Shown: piece by piece, positions 43,982 to 55,128 of the stretch
Numbering within the stretch: position 1 is the stretch's first letter
How the letters are laid out: each line of letters begins with the position of its first letter
Assembly (NCBI GenBank): GCA_018806985.1
Contig: JADANN010000140.1
Location: forward strand, 124,001 to 188,000
Direction of reading: 5' to 3'
Origin: Angiostrongylus vasorum
Lineage: Eukaryota; Nematoda; Chromadorea; Rhabditida; Metastrongylidae
DNA: 64,000 nt
The notes under the pieces: generated by a model
Database searches by the model: none
Told to the model about the DNA's origin: nothing
What the model saw: the letters and a program-made list of their open reading frames with translations, nothing else
Program-made: the position numbers and the translations under genes

Positions 43982-46114
43982 CTAGTTTCTGTTCCTAAAC
44001 TGTGGTGGTATGTACTTCTCCGGCTTAGGTGTATCTGCTTCTTTTTCACGTATACTTGGTGTTGGCGTTGAATTCTGCGCATTGTACGCAGCAACAGCCT
44101 GGAATAACTCAAATGACTACTTATCATACAAATTCAAGACATGAATTGATGCGGATTAATCAATAGTAAATAGCACATCCAGCCACCACCTTTATTGCGT
44201 TATCACGTTCACGAGCAGCATTCGGAGGAGGGCCCGAAGAAATATTCCAGCGATTTGTGTTTGATAGAGGACGACTTTCTGAAGCGGCACTTTGGTTACT
44301 GCCGGTCTTCAACCATCCGCCAGATTTTGCCTCTTCTTTTTTGTCTTTCTCGATTTTGCTAGCATCAGCAAGCGAGGGGAACATCTCATTGTTCGATATG
44401 TCCACTTTTTGAGAAGAACGCATCTGAAATACAGTTTCGATTAAAGAAAAAACTTGACAGAAACCTCTGGAGCAAGGGGTTTATGCTTTTGCTAAGTCTC
44501 ACCGACAAAATAACCAAGGAAAAACATACGCCAGCATGAAATATCAGCTCTGTTAGTCTGCGTAATCACGACCGAAACAATACATCGCCAACTCTTCACA
44601 AAGAAAAGTGATAACCCACCGCTTGTGACTGTCTCTGGGCTGGTATAACATATGTAGACTTGGACCTCAGCGTCGCAAAATGATCATCATTCTGATGATC
44701 ATCCTCTTTCTTCTAAATGAAATTGATTTAAAAAAAACAGTGGGAAAACATTACTCTGAAAAAGAACATATAAGGAACTGCCTACTTCTACTTGACCCCA
44801 CGTCCTAACAGATTCTGTTTGGACCTTTTGGTCCTCATCATCGACGTGGTCGTCTTCCGCTATGTCACCACTATCTGCTCCCATGTCTTTGATTTTCAGA
44901 CCTTCTAAGCTTAAAAGAAAGTAAGATCTTCAAAAAATATGGATCAGAACTTGCACTGGAAATACAACACTTACAGACTAATAGAATAGCGAGGGAATGA
45001 TATGCACGACATACTTAAGACAAAAACACTAGAAGTCGATAGGCAACCGAGGAAAGAACGCACCGTCCTTGGTTAGTATCAGTATAGTCGATCCATTCAC
45101 TCTCCTCACCACTGGTTGCTCCACCAGTAGTACTGTTACCACGTGTGCGCATTTGAAACTCATTGTCTTCGACGTTGCGAGTTTCAGCATCCATTTGAAG
45201 CTGATCATTTTCCTCCTGAAAATATCCAGGTAATTAGCAATGTTATGTTAACCTCCTAAGAGCGCGCGTGGTGCAGTGGTTGGAGGCGCCACTGCGACAC
45301 GCACGTGGAATCGATCCCAGCGCTCATGGCCTACCAAGCCTTCCATCCCTCCGGGGTCGGCAAATTGGTACCAGACTTGTCTGGGAGGATTGCAGCACTG
45401 GCTCGATATATCGTTAGGCCACCGCGAGGCATTGTAAAGGCCAGATATGCATTCAATCACCTCCGACGATACTTGATGAAGTCGAATGCATGGCGCATCC
45501 CTCACGGATTGATCAACGACGAGAGCTTTCTTAAATGCTAACCTCCCAACGGTTTACTGCCTCATCGTAGGTAGGTGTTCCTGAGTGACGGACTGCGATG
45601 TATAGCGGGCGAGTCATCTCCCGGCAGCGCCTCTCAGTATGGGAAAGGGTCTGGCGTTTTGATCAGAAAGCACAGCTAAAAGTAAACCAGTACCAGGATA
45701 TGTCACCGCCCTGGCACCAAACTATTCGCATGGTGGCAAATCTCCCTCTGATCTACATGGGCAACGATTGCCTGTGGTGATAACCACCTCGAGCAGATGG
45801 CCAGGCTGACCCCGGGATTCCAGAGAACCATAATGGCTAAACCGGTAAAATTCCGAGAAAACAAAGATTACCCTGGTGCCCACACAACCAGTGAATAAAG
45901 GCCATCCAAGATCCAAGTGAGTAAATGGGAATGTTTGTCATACTAGAAAGATCTAACCACCTCGTAAATATCTTTGCACAGCGAAAAAACAAAAGACCCT
46001 AACCTGTCTCTTGACTTTCAACTCAAGTATATGGCCCACATCTTCCATCTTAACGACATTCCGTTTCTTCTTGTCCTTTTTCTTCGCGAAAAACGCGCTC
46101 AAATCGTCTGACAT
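43982..46114 (-). CDS. CDV3: CDV3 homologue (carnitine-deficiency-associated protein 3 family)
   Basis: Six exons, 5' to 3': 46114-46004, 45215-45064, 44909-44792, 44712-44620, 44423-44190, 44098-43982. All phases agree and the product is 274 aa (human CDV3 is about 258). It begins MSDDLSAFFAKKKDKKKR, matching the family's FFAKxDKKKK start. Next come an acidic region and ESEWIDY, corresponding to the family's W/DY block, and GLKIKDM. The C-terminal family block YVIPAQRQ...NEMFPSLADASK follows, and the tail is KPEKYIPPQFRNRN. It is a hydrophilic, disordered, cytosolic protein of poorly known function, linked in vertebrates to proliferation. Intron 1 (45216-46003) contains a SINE and a family C copy. 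The donor of exon 3 could lie 6 nt further on, adding two residues. The MITE copy at 46262 is just upstream. Confidence 0.87.
45258..45535 (+). repeat. SINE family A, copy 14, in CDV3 intron 1
   Basis: A very clean copy antisense to the gene. The head is CGCGTGGTGCAGTGGTTGGA, then TGGTACCAGACTTGTCTGGG, and the end is GGATTGATCAACGACGAGAG. Confidence 0.85.
45541..45925 (-). repeat. repeat family C, copy 6, in CDV3 intron 1
   Basis: Near-complete reverse copy, starting CCTCCCAACGGTTTACTGCC. It abuts the SINE with only a few bases between them. Confidence 0.78.
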
Positions 46115-46261
46115 CCCAGCGTTGTTCTGCTGCTACCTACTAGCTCCACAGTAGCGTAACGTTCTACGTGCGAGATACTTTCAAAGTATCAAGACGATAT
46201 CTGAAACGTGTAGACATGTTTCTGGATGTATTAATGCAGTACTAGAAATATAAGAATGAAG

Positions 46262-46545
46262 GACATGATCTTCTTTCACTAAACATACTAGACTGTAATG
46301 ATGCTAAGATATTTGCGAAACTCCACTGATAGCGTCTATAGGTCCATAACAAGGCCGAGAGAAAGGCGAAACGAAGGGCACGTATGGGGAGGTGGTGGAC
46401 GCGTGAGCACACGGAAAGGGTAATAGGGTGCTCGATTCTAACCGCAGACACCAGCGGTCCTGAGTTTTGCAAAAAATCTCGGCATCACTGTGGTTGTATT
46501 TCATATATCTTAGCATTCAAAAAGACTATGCAGTAAATAAAAGTG
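46262..46545. mobile_element. MITE family B copy upstream of CDV3
   Basis: Traces of both inner blocks: GATGCTAAGATATTTGCGAA at about 46298 and the inverted GCAAAAAATCTCGGCATCAC at about 46470. The right end is diverged (ATGCAGTAAATAAAAG). It lies in the presumed promoter region of CDV3. Confidence 0.6.
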
Positions 46546-47564
46546 ATGACATTGTGATTTCTACCAGACTGCATTTTTTTTCACTCGGCAAACCAAATTT
46601 GAGTTTGCTAAACCATTTCGGTTATTTCCGTCTGTTTATTCTCTGTACAAGTCTAAGCACAGCAGTTCCAATACTAATTAAAATAATCCAAACAACAACT
46701 AAAATCTGCCTCAAGCTGTTCGACCACCTATGTTAAACATCACGTCCACACCTTAACACACTCTCACATACCACACAGTGTCCAGATATCTCAGTGAAGT
46801 GCATTTCAGTCCATATTAACTAAGACGTAAAGGAATATTCTTCCTGGAGAAGATACATCAGAAGGTACAGAAGTATTACTAGCTTCATCAGACAGCTGTT
46901 AATTTTACAACATAACGAAGCAGACTTGCTAAAAACGCTCAGTAGCTAGCAAATTAATTCTGTTAGTTGACACAATGCCATACTAGTTCACAACAAAAAC
47001 GGAAAGGAACATCACTAATCCACTAATACCAACAACGAGAAAAGCACTGACAAAGTAAAACTTGCTGATGAGACTCCTGCTTTAAAGAACTCCGTTAATC
47101 GCAACTGAAAAACATGAACTTACAGGAAACACCCTCACTTAGCGAATCCCACCAGCACGGAAAACAACAGGAAGCAAAATAAACAGTGTAGCATAGTGTA
47201 AGGATGTTTAGTTCTTTTCAAGAAATTATGATATCAGTGAATAAAATGAAACACTTTATCAAAAGACCAAATGATACTACGAAGGGGAGGGAGAAGGAGG
47301 ATGGAAGAGTGAGGGTTGTACTCACTTCCTAGTAAGAGTAACATTGAATGAACTGCCTCTCTACTAGCTCTCAATGATCATTCCTGAACATAGCTGATAA
47401 AGAGATTGCGAGGCACAAAAAGAGCGGTTTGCCCTCAAAACCATGTACTGTTGGCTTGAGAAGGACTCTCTGCTTTATTATTATGGAGATAAGAAGCTAT
47501 TCGATCTGAATTATAACAGCCTTCCATCATCAGTTACCAAAATTTAGTTCCTATACATCAAACC
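46546..47564. other. unassigned interval
   Basis: AT-rich, with no supported exon or repeat. Confidence 0.4.
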
Positions 47565-47805
47565 ATCCCAGGTTCACCAAGCCTTCTACCCGCCAGGGCA
47601 CACAAATTGGTAGCAGACTTGTCTGGAAGGATAGTAGCAGTGTTCGCTCGATACATCGGAAGGCCACCTCGAGTCACTGTATACGGCATGTATGCATTCA
47701 ATCACCTCTAACGATGCTACAAATGGATAAAAATGCATGGTGTCTTACCAGGGATTGATCGACGCCTAGAGCTCTATTCTTTTTAGCTTTATATCAAACC
47801 ACTAA
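47565..47805 (+). repeat. SINE family A, copy 15 (head missing)
   Basis: Contains GGTTCACCAAGCCTTCTACC, GTAGCAGACTTGTCTGGAAG, TCGATACATCGGAAGGCCAC and GGGATTGATCGACGCCTAGA. The tRNA-like head is lost. Confidence 0.7.
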
Positions 47806-49041
47806 AATGTCATGTAGGATCTGAAAAAACTGAGTATTTAATAAGAACTAAGGTCTTAGGCCGAGATAGTGACACGATTTCTAGAGAAAAAAAACAGACC
47901 GGAAAGTAAACAACCACACACCACACACATGTTACAACCACCACTCTGTCCTACACTCGAAACAAGTTCTTAGTAAAGTACATATTCGCCCAACACTTAT
48001 GTCTTCAAAGAAAAACTGGCCTATAACCGTTTAAGAAAAGTGGAAATCAAGTTCTACATACTTTAATATTCTAAGCTCTTGACTTGGTCTCATTAAATTA
48101 ACCTGCCAGATAGATGTACCGGGGGAGAAAAAACACCTAAAGATAAGATTAACAGAAGAAACACCTAGAGATAAGATAAGCAGTCCAGAGTATAACAGTA
48201 TGCACAAGAAACAACTTCAAATCCCTATTTTAAGTAGCCGAAAAGCTCAGTAATTAAAAATTGATGACGTCACTAACTCGCCAAATAATGATCGGCGAAC
48301 TGTTTGTCGACGGGTTTTTTGAGGAAAAGATGGTGATGACTACGGCAAATATCAATCACAAAGAAACACAAAAAAGGGCTATTACAAGTGCGAAACCGCA
48401 CGTCTCTTAAGATTAAGAGCAACACAACAGATAGGACTCGTAAGGTTTAGCAACTCTTCCTCCACTAAAGGTGGAATGCGTTAGTTAAATATTGATTAGT
48501 GGATGTTATTATCCCAAAGGATTCATTCTTTTCTTCGACCAATAAGCATAAAAACGATAACAGTGCAATCCTCCTTTACTGGACATCGAAAACGCATGAC
48601 GTATTTTGACGAAACAATCGATAGGCGCTGAACGAAAGATAGTAGGGCATTCTATTGTACTTACGGTAGTTTAACAGCGAAAAATTATTGATTGACCTTT
48701 AACTGAACACAACTTTGGCGGTAGCGCTTTGGGCCAATGTGAAAAAGTCTACCATTCCTTAAATAAGACACTCTGTTTATTTCGCAGGTTTTCGCTATCA
48801 AATTCTCCACTCACCAATTCCAAGCATATCGGCTTATTTGAGTACTTCGAGTACTTCAATATTATCGCCAAAAGACACATTCAGCGTTCTCCTGGACAGA
48901 TTTGGCGCAAAATGCTTTCAGATATAGCAGAGATATCTCCATAAACAAAACACTTAAGTCCCTTGCGTAGGCCTTAGAGTTCTGCGAAGCCCGTAAATGA
49001 ACTGAACGACAAAGTACTGAATAAAAAACGCTTTCAACTAC
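47806..49041. other. unassigned interval
   Basis: No exon matching the phase of the candidate first exon at 49042-49155 was found here. Confidence 0.35.
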
Positions 49042-49155
49042 CTCTGGTGGTGTTTGGTGAATAAAAAAAGGCGACGACGACACTTGGACAACTTCCGTGA
49101 GGCCACTTCGCATACCGGGTTCACGACGAATGCGGCGTTCGGAAGCCGCGCCCAT
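49042..49155 (-). CDS. possible first exon, unidentified gene
   Basis: From ATG at 49155 the minus strand reads MGAASERRIRREPGMRSGLT, then EVVQVSSSPFFIHQTPPE, ending in phase 0 at a donor GAG|GTAGTT. An acceptor-like ATATCAG precedes the ATG by 8 nt, which would suit trans-splicing. The composition (Arg-rich, Ser/Pro-rich) looks protein-like, but no second exon was found and a different frame of the same DNA is also open. Treat as tentative. Confidence 0.3.
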
Positions 49156-49369
49156 GTGCGATGCTGATATTCCGTTCGTCGTAGGACCCAAGGTTCGTCA
49201 TCGCACTGCGTACCTTTAACAGATGACGGAGGAACCAAGTTTATTGCCATTCTTTCCTACTTGGTGTGGGACGGAGGAGGAGGGTTTAGTCTACCGAAGT
49301 GTGAAGTCAGTAGTCCTAGGCCGTTAAGAACTTACTAGTATCCTTCCATTGATCAGCTAACATGAGGTT

Positions 49370-49455
49370 GATAAATAGACTTTATTCGGCTAACGTTTCG
49401 ACCTCTTCGTCTTCATCAGAGCCGATGACTGCAGACGATGTCCACAGTCCTTCGT
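49370..49455 (-). repeat. repeat family E motif, copy 2
   Basis: Reverse copy: GATAAATAGACTTTATTCGG, then CTAACGTTTCGACCTCTTCG and TCTTCATCAGAGCCGATGAC. Confidence 0.65.
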
Positions 49456-49763
49456 ACTTTCGATGTGATATCTTCGTCGTCTTACCGAGTCATGGGTCAA
49501 GAATGCGTATTGATTAATCATGCCGAGGTTAAAAGGAAGTTGGTTTTTGAAATATCGTTACGCTCCGTACTTACTACAATTCCGGAACTAAGCGCTACTT
49601 TTCGATAACCAAAGGACTTGAGGGGTTATGAACGCGATAGGACTGTAGAAGAGACTTTGCTGTATCATTTTATGGGGGGTGTACCTTATGTATGTTACTG
49701 TTTGCCAAGTGTTATTGTGGTCCATCATGCAAATAGATCGCTCAATTGAAAATGGGCACTTAC

Positions 49764-50148
49764 TCACTTGGTACTTGATACCTGAACGGCCCCACCTCAC
49801 TGGTTGTGCGACCCCCAGCATAACCTTCATTTTTCGGAGATTTGCTGGTTAAGCCATTCTGGTTCCTTGGAATTCCGAGGTCAGCCTGGCCAAAGTCTGC
49901 CCCCAGGTCTTCTCCACCACAGGCAGTCGCAGCCCTTATGGATCAGAGGGGACTTTTCCAACTTGTGACTTTGATACCAGGACGGTGGTGGATCCTGGTA
50001 TTCGTTTACTCTTGGCTAGGCTTCCTGATGGAAACGCCGGACTCCCTCAGCTTGGAAGACCCTGCCAGGGGGATGAATCCCCGCTGTACATCGCAGTCCA
50101 ACACCCAGGAGCACCTCCCCAGTCAGAGGCGGTAGACCGTTGGGAGGA
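49764..50148 (+). repeat. repeat family C, copy 7
   Basis: Near-complete, preceded by TTACTCACTTGGTACTTGAT and ending GGCGGTAGACCGTTGGGAGG. ORFs here are repeat shadows. Confidence 0.82.
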
Positions 50149-50282
50149 AAAATGGACACTACACGTCCAAATCGTCGGTTACGCGTTAAAAATCTGAAGC
50201 GTATTTTATGGTTTTTCCATCAAACTGCTTGAAAATTATGTGTTCATTCCATTGTGACAGTTTAGATTGATAGGTTGTTAGA

Positions 50283-50440
50283 AGAGTGGCGCAATGGTAG
50301 GGATGCTGATCATGACAAGCACAGTGCTAATACGACTACGCACCTGTCACACCAAGTCATTCCCTTCCGGGTCGGAAGATTGCTGCAACTTGTCTGAGAC
50401 AACCTTACAACCCTTAGTCCATATGGTAACGTCCTATAAC
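50283..50440 (+). repeat. tRNA-headed SINE-like copy, A-like variant
   Basis: Starts AAGAGTGGCGCAATGGTAGG (A-box-like). A body with TGCTGCAACTTGTCTGAGAC and CCATATGG follows. It resembles the element at 14285-14487 more than family A. Confidence 0.4.
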
Positions 50441-50499
50441 GGCTTTCTTAGGATTCCAGGGGAAGTCGTCACCACCAGTATTCAACACAATTCATGAAT

Positions 50500-50640
50500 A
50501 GAACAAAAATGTTCATGCACCACTCGAAACCACACGCAAAAAGTTGGAAGACCTTCGTCGATTACGCATGCGAGGAAAATTCTAGTGCAACGAGTGTTGG
50601 GATACGCACAGTAGACGTGCAAGATGGATTATAAATTAGT
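50500..50640 (+). repeat. repeat family D, partial copy 5
   Basis: Contains CGAAACCACACGCAAAAAGT, TGGAAGACCTTCGTCGATTA and GGATACGCACAGTAGACGTG. Confidence 0.55.
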
Positions 50641-50754
50641 TAGAAGGGAAGTTTCCACTGAAGACGCATCACGTACGTATTTGGATGTCTGTTATGCTAC
50701 GAGAAGTCTTCTGAACTATCTTTTCAACCATTTTCCACGGCTATTACCGATCGT

Positions 50755-51040
50755 ATGAGCGCTTCTAGAGCAGTGGTTAGGTGTGCCCTGTGACATACAC
50801 GTGTGCCCTGGTTCGATCGTGCGCCCTAGTCCTCATCAAGCAATCTATCTTGCCGGAATCAGCATATTGGCAGCAGATTTCTATAGGAGAATAGCTGCAC
50901 TGACTGGATACATCGGTTTGCATCCTCTACTAATTGTGTAGGCATGATATGTATACAGTCGCCTGTACGAATGGCGTCGAATGCGCGGCTCACCCTTCAG
51001 CGATTGATCAACGTCGAAAGATTTATCTTTAGCTCACATC
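50755..51040 (+). repeat. SINE family A, copy 16
   Basis: Diverged copy: AGAGCAGTGGTTAGGTGTGC head, GGATACATCGGTTTGCATCC, GGCGTCGAATGCGCGGCTCA and GCGATTGATCAACGTCGAAA. Confidence 0.65.
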
Positions 51041-51194
51041 GAATGAAAGTCCTATGCTTTTACAGAACAAGATCCTGATCTAAAAAATAGTTGATCAGAA
51101 AACGTTAGCTTCACCATTGCCTTTAGAAATTTCAAAGCGACCGTCATTTAACCTAGGTAGTAACAATCAATACCAATACCTTCTTCGATTGTCA

Positions 51195-51300
51195 TGCTCG
51201 GATCGACTCCATCGACTCGGACCATCGGCCCTGGTGAAGACGAAGACGTCGAAACGTTAGCCGAATAAGACTTGTGTAACAATCTCGTGTAATCTTAAAA
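51195..51300 (+). repeat. repeat family E motif, copy 3, beside an RTE tail
   Basis: Core GAAGACGAAGACGTCGAAAC, then GTTAGCCGAATAAGACTTGT and CAATCTCGTGTAATC. In RTE orientation it lies about 90 nt beyond the stop of the RTE ORF. Confidence 0.65.
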
Positions 51301-51388
51301 AAATCCGAGAAGATATTATCTTTAGAGTTTACGATGGTTAGTACGTACTGCGAGTGAGAGTGCAGGCGATAGTCAGACATCACCTGTA

Positions 51389-52165
51389 TCACGTGTTGTC
51401 CCGTTGATCGTCAAGTGAATCGAGCGAGCGCCAGTAAATCTTCCATTTTTCTCTGTCGCGTGCAAGAGTAGGCCTGTAGGTTCTGCTCGCTCTAGGGACT
51501 CGTCGGGCATCATATTTCTCTTCTAGGCTCTTCGTGAAGAACTTCGACCATCGGGTCGGTTGTCTTCCTGCAGTACGTTTGACATCCCGAGGAATCCAGT
51601 CACAAACGGTCTTTGTCCATCGGTTGCCATTCATACGCATTACCTGTTCGGCCCACCTTATCTTCGACTGTTTGGCGTACAGAACGGCATCTTTGAGTTT
51701 TGATCGTTGACGCAGGTCGGAGATTCGGATCCCATTCCTTACTTTTGTGAAACGGGATACTCCTAGCATCGTCCTTTCGACCGCGCGTTCGATAACGCTG
51801 AGTGATCTTTCATCCTGCTTACGTAACGACCAGGCTTCGACGCATACGTTGGAGCAGGAAGTACCGCTGAGTCGAAAAGATGGGCAACGAGTAGGGTGTT
51901 CTTTGTCCTCTTCACTACATCCTTGATGCTGTTGAAGGCTCCCCAGGCCGCTCGTTTCATTCTGCTCAGCTCTGGAGCTAAATCATTCAACATGTTGATT
52001 TCCCGAGCTAGACAGACATAACTGGAGCATTCGGAGATATTCGTTCCGTTGAGCGTGAATGGGGCATACGAAACTAATCCGTTCCTCATGAAAATCGTTT
52101 TTGTGGGATTTAGTCGAATACCAATCTATCCATAGGATTTACTAAAGTTGGCAAGCATACGCTCC
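51389..52165 (-). mobile_element. RTE LINE, C-terminal reverse transcriptase part
   Basis: The minus strand reads ERMLANFSKSYG (about 52165), RLNPTKTIFMRNG, then LNGTNISECSSYVCLAREIN, LSRMKRAAWGAFNSIKDVVK and HLFDSAVLPAPTYASK. After a frame shift near 51765 come SKIRWAEQVMRMNGNRWTKT, DWIPRDVKRTAGRQPTRWSK and WRSLDSLDDQRDNT. The order and spacing are those of the region after the catalytic core in RTE-type LINEs. The 5' end is truncated, typical of incomplete reverse transcription. The same ~30-bp sequence (GTACGTACTGCGAGTGAGAG) occurs just past each end (51345 and 52350). Confidence 0.85.
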
Positions 52166-53897
52166 GTTCCGGTGCGGTCCGGAGTACGGTGGTGTGCAAA
52201 GTAACACGCATCGCTGTTTAAAGGATACGTTAACTAAATAGTATGGGTCCTCAGAGGACCTCAACCTGAGCCGAAATTGGCCTGACAAGCACAAACACTA
52301 CCCAAACCCAAAGACAGATAGGGTCAGACCATAATACGGTATATCAGTACGTACTGCGAGTGAGAGTGAAGGCGATGGGCAGACCATAATACGGTGTAGC
52401 TTGTAGGCCGACTGATTGCCGTATACGACATCGATTGGCATGAGTTACGTAGTAACCAATAAGTTGCAGTAAAATCTTGCACTCTGTATAATTCGATCGG
52501 TTCTGAACCACGGCAATACACCGATTATCTTAATCTTAACGATTCTATTCTTTATATTTAAACACCAGAATATCCTCCCAGAACCTACACAACTTCCGGG
52601 ATTTTCTTCATCGCATGGATCACCACGGAAACGTCGAAAACAACATTTTCTCTGACATGACGCATAGGACAGGAATAGGAAAGACACTGGAGATCGGAGA
52701 ACATAAGACCAAAAGTTATGACATGCTCGTCAACCAGACTAAAAATGATGACAAACATTACGACATAAGGGAATAACAACCTCAGAGAAAAAACACCGAA
52801 GAAGAAAAAACCGACTTTCATAGGTATCACCGAAAAGTCAGTGATTAATTGTTTTTGTGCAGATGTTCTCAGGATGACGTGCCGTCCTGATAAGTCGACC
52901 AATCAATTCTTTTTCTACTCCATTCAATACTACTTCTCAAGAATTATCTAGTAATTAGATTACATAGCCAGTGATATCTTCAGCTCATCCCTCTTTCTCT
53001 TTTCAGCACTCCTCATCTAATGATTTTCTAAACATCCCCATTTGTCTGGTAACTATACTGATTGAACTTTAGTCTTATTCTCAGTTTTATTTGTGCTTTT
53101 TTTCCGCTCTCACTGCGATGCAGTGATAAACTGACTAGTCAGAAACCATATAAGAGGACTTGATCCTATTCATAAGTGTATATTGCTTCTAGTGAAAACA
53201 TTGCCGGAACTATCGATGACCTGTGACCTCGTTAATCGAGTGATATGAAGTGGACATTGTCAGCCAGAGGTTCCTGTTCAAACCTGCTCTCTCCTCGTTC
53301 CTCTCGCTCGAGAGGGATGAATGGCATGACATTCTTCGTATTGGCTACCTCAGTTTTACCAGTTTTTTGATGAGAATATAACTGCTAGTAGCATACTGGG
53401 TTCTGTCGTGAAGGCTGAGTACTCTTACATTGAGCTTATCTTGTCCTACTTCTGCCAAAGTAGACATAACCCTTATCTGTCGGAGGTGACCTCGAACCGT
53501 CTCTCATGGATATCCTACTCCATCGGTCTCAGTTTTCTCGACAGGTCGACTTGCATTATAAGATTTACAGACACAGAAGCACATGATAGGAACATATAGA
53601 TCAATATAGTGGCAGGTGTGTTTATACAGAACGTATAGATAAATCCTGCACAGTCGAAATAGTAAGATCATCTCTTGCATCCAAATGGATCTAAACGACC
53701 AATAACACGGTATTAGCTTCGACATCATAGCTATGAGATGACTAAAATGAGCGAGGTCGCTAGGAAATTGACTCTAAACCGCTCTAAATCTTGCAATCCT
53801 TTCATAAATAGAAAAAATGTGAATTTCAGCAACATTTTTTTGCTAGTAAGATTCATTTCCACGTTAAGAATTTCAAATATCATCTCTAGCATCAGCG
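52166..53897. other. interval with overlapping membrane and Cys-rich open frames
   Basis: Minus-strand frames at 52905-52585 (hydrophobic, FFFFGVFSLRLLFPYVVMFV) and 52687-52550 (CQRKCCFRRFRGDPC...GSCV...FWC) both look unusual, but no splice model joins them in phase. No other feature seen to 53897. Confidence 0.3.
52326..52396. repeat. short tandem repeat, ~54-bp unit, like an RTE 3' tail
   Basis: CAGACCATAATACGGT occurs at about 52326 and 52380, with GTACGTACTGCGAGTGAGAG between. The latter recurs at 51345 after the RTE ORF. This suggests the 3' tail of a second, upstream RTE copy. Confidence 0.5.
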
Positions 53898-54155
53898 AGC
53901 ACGTGTAGCGCAGTGATTAGAGCTACCCTGAAATACTAGTTCGAGTCCTGAGCTCACAAAAAACTTCCATCTTTCCGGGCTCAGTAAATTGATACCAAAC
54001 CTATCTGGAAAGATAGAAATCTTGACTTAAAAATATCGGTAAGCCACCGAAAGTTACTGTATAGGGCTGATGGGCATTCAGTCACCTCTATGAAGTTGAG
54101 TGCATGGCACCCTGCATAACGATTGATCAACGCTGAGAGCTTTATTCTTTTTTAT
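53898..54155 (+). repeat. SINE family A, copy 17
   Basis: Diverged: CACGTGTAGCGCAGTGATTA head, TGATACCAAACCTATCTGGA and CGATTGATCAACGCTGAGAG, with a TTTATTCTTTTTTATCC tail. Confidence 0.65.
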
Positions 54156-54199
54156 CCTTCTTCTCCAACATCTGTAATGCACCCCAACCAATGATTGAC

Positions 54200-54468
54200 A
54201 GTTGCAGCCTATGTAGGAATGCCAATACCAGGATCCACCACCGACCTGGTATCAAAGTCGCTTGGTGGCAAATCCCGCTCTGATCCACAAAAGCTGCGGC
54301 TGCCTATGGTGGTGAAGACCTGGGGCAGACTTTCGCCAGGCTGTCCTCGGGATTCCAGTAAACCACAACTGCTTAACCAGCAAATCTTCGAAAAATGGTG
54401 ATTATGGTGGAGCCTGCACAATCAGTGAGGACGGGCCGTTCAAGTTCAAGTTCAAGCAAGTTCAAGTA
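54200..54468 (-). repeat. repeat family C, copy 8, with simple-repeat tail
   Basis: Reverse partial copy (CCAATACCAGGATCCACCAC to CTGAACGG-type end). It runs into CAAGTTCAAGTTCAAGCAAG at about 54440-54466, a short tandem tail at the element's end. Confidence 0.75.
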
Positions 54469-54734
54469 GGAATGCCTACAATGCAAAAGAATAGTATTGG
54501 ATCCAGCTCACTAATGAGTTACTGTGAAGAGTTTAATGCACAGCTTATATAGAAATCTGAGTTCTCAAGAAATTCCGTTGTGACAAGGAATTAGTAGTGA
54601 AGTATTTGTTGGATTAAACCTTTCCCGCTCCCACATCTCTGCAAAACCACTCGTCATACCCGCCGAAGAACTACAGCGGTTTCTTCATCATGAGGTAGAA
54701 GTTATGATTCAAAGTATGTAGAATAAAATCTTAC

Positions 54735-55128
54735 TTACTTGGATACTTGGGCGGGCCCGTTGTCATTGGTTGTGCGGACACCTGCAAAATCTCAGTTTTT
54801 TCGGAATTTTGCTGGTTTACCCACTGTGGTTCCCTGGCGTCCAGAGGTCAGCCTGGTCAAACTTTGTCCCAGGTCGTCACCACTATAGTTAGTCGCCGCT
54901 CTTGTGGATCAGAGGGAGGATTTGCCACCATGCGCCTACTTTGATTCCAGAACGGTGGTGGATCCTAGTATTTGTTTACTCTTACGTAGGATTCCTGATG
55001 GAAACTTCGGACTTCTACTCAGCTTTGGAAACCCTGCTGTGGGTATGAATACCCCCGTTGTTCATCGCAGTCCGACACCCAGGAACACCTCCCAGACATG
55101 ATGAAGGCAGTAAACCGTTGGGAGGACA
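54735..55128 (+). repeat. repeat family C, copy 9
   Basis: Full copy, preceded by CTTACTTACTTGGATACTTG and ending GCAGTAAACCGTTGGGAGGA. Confidence 0.8.
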
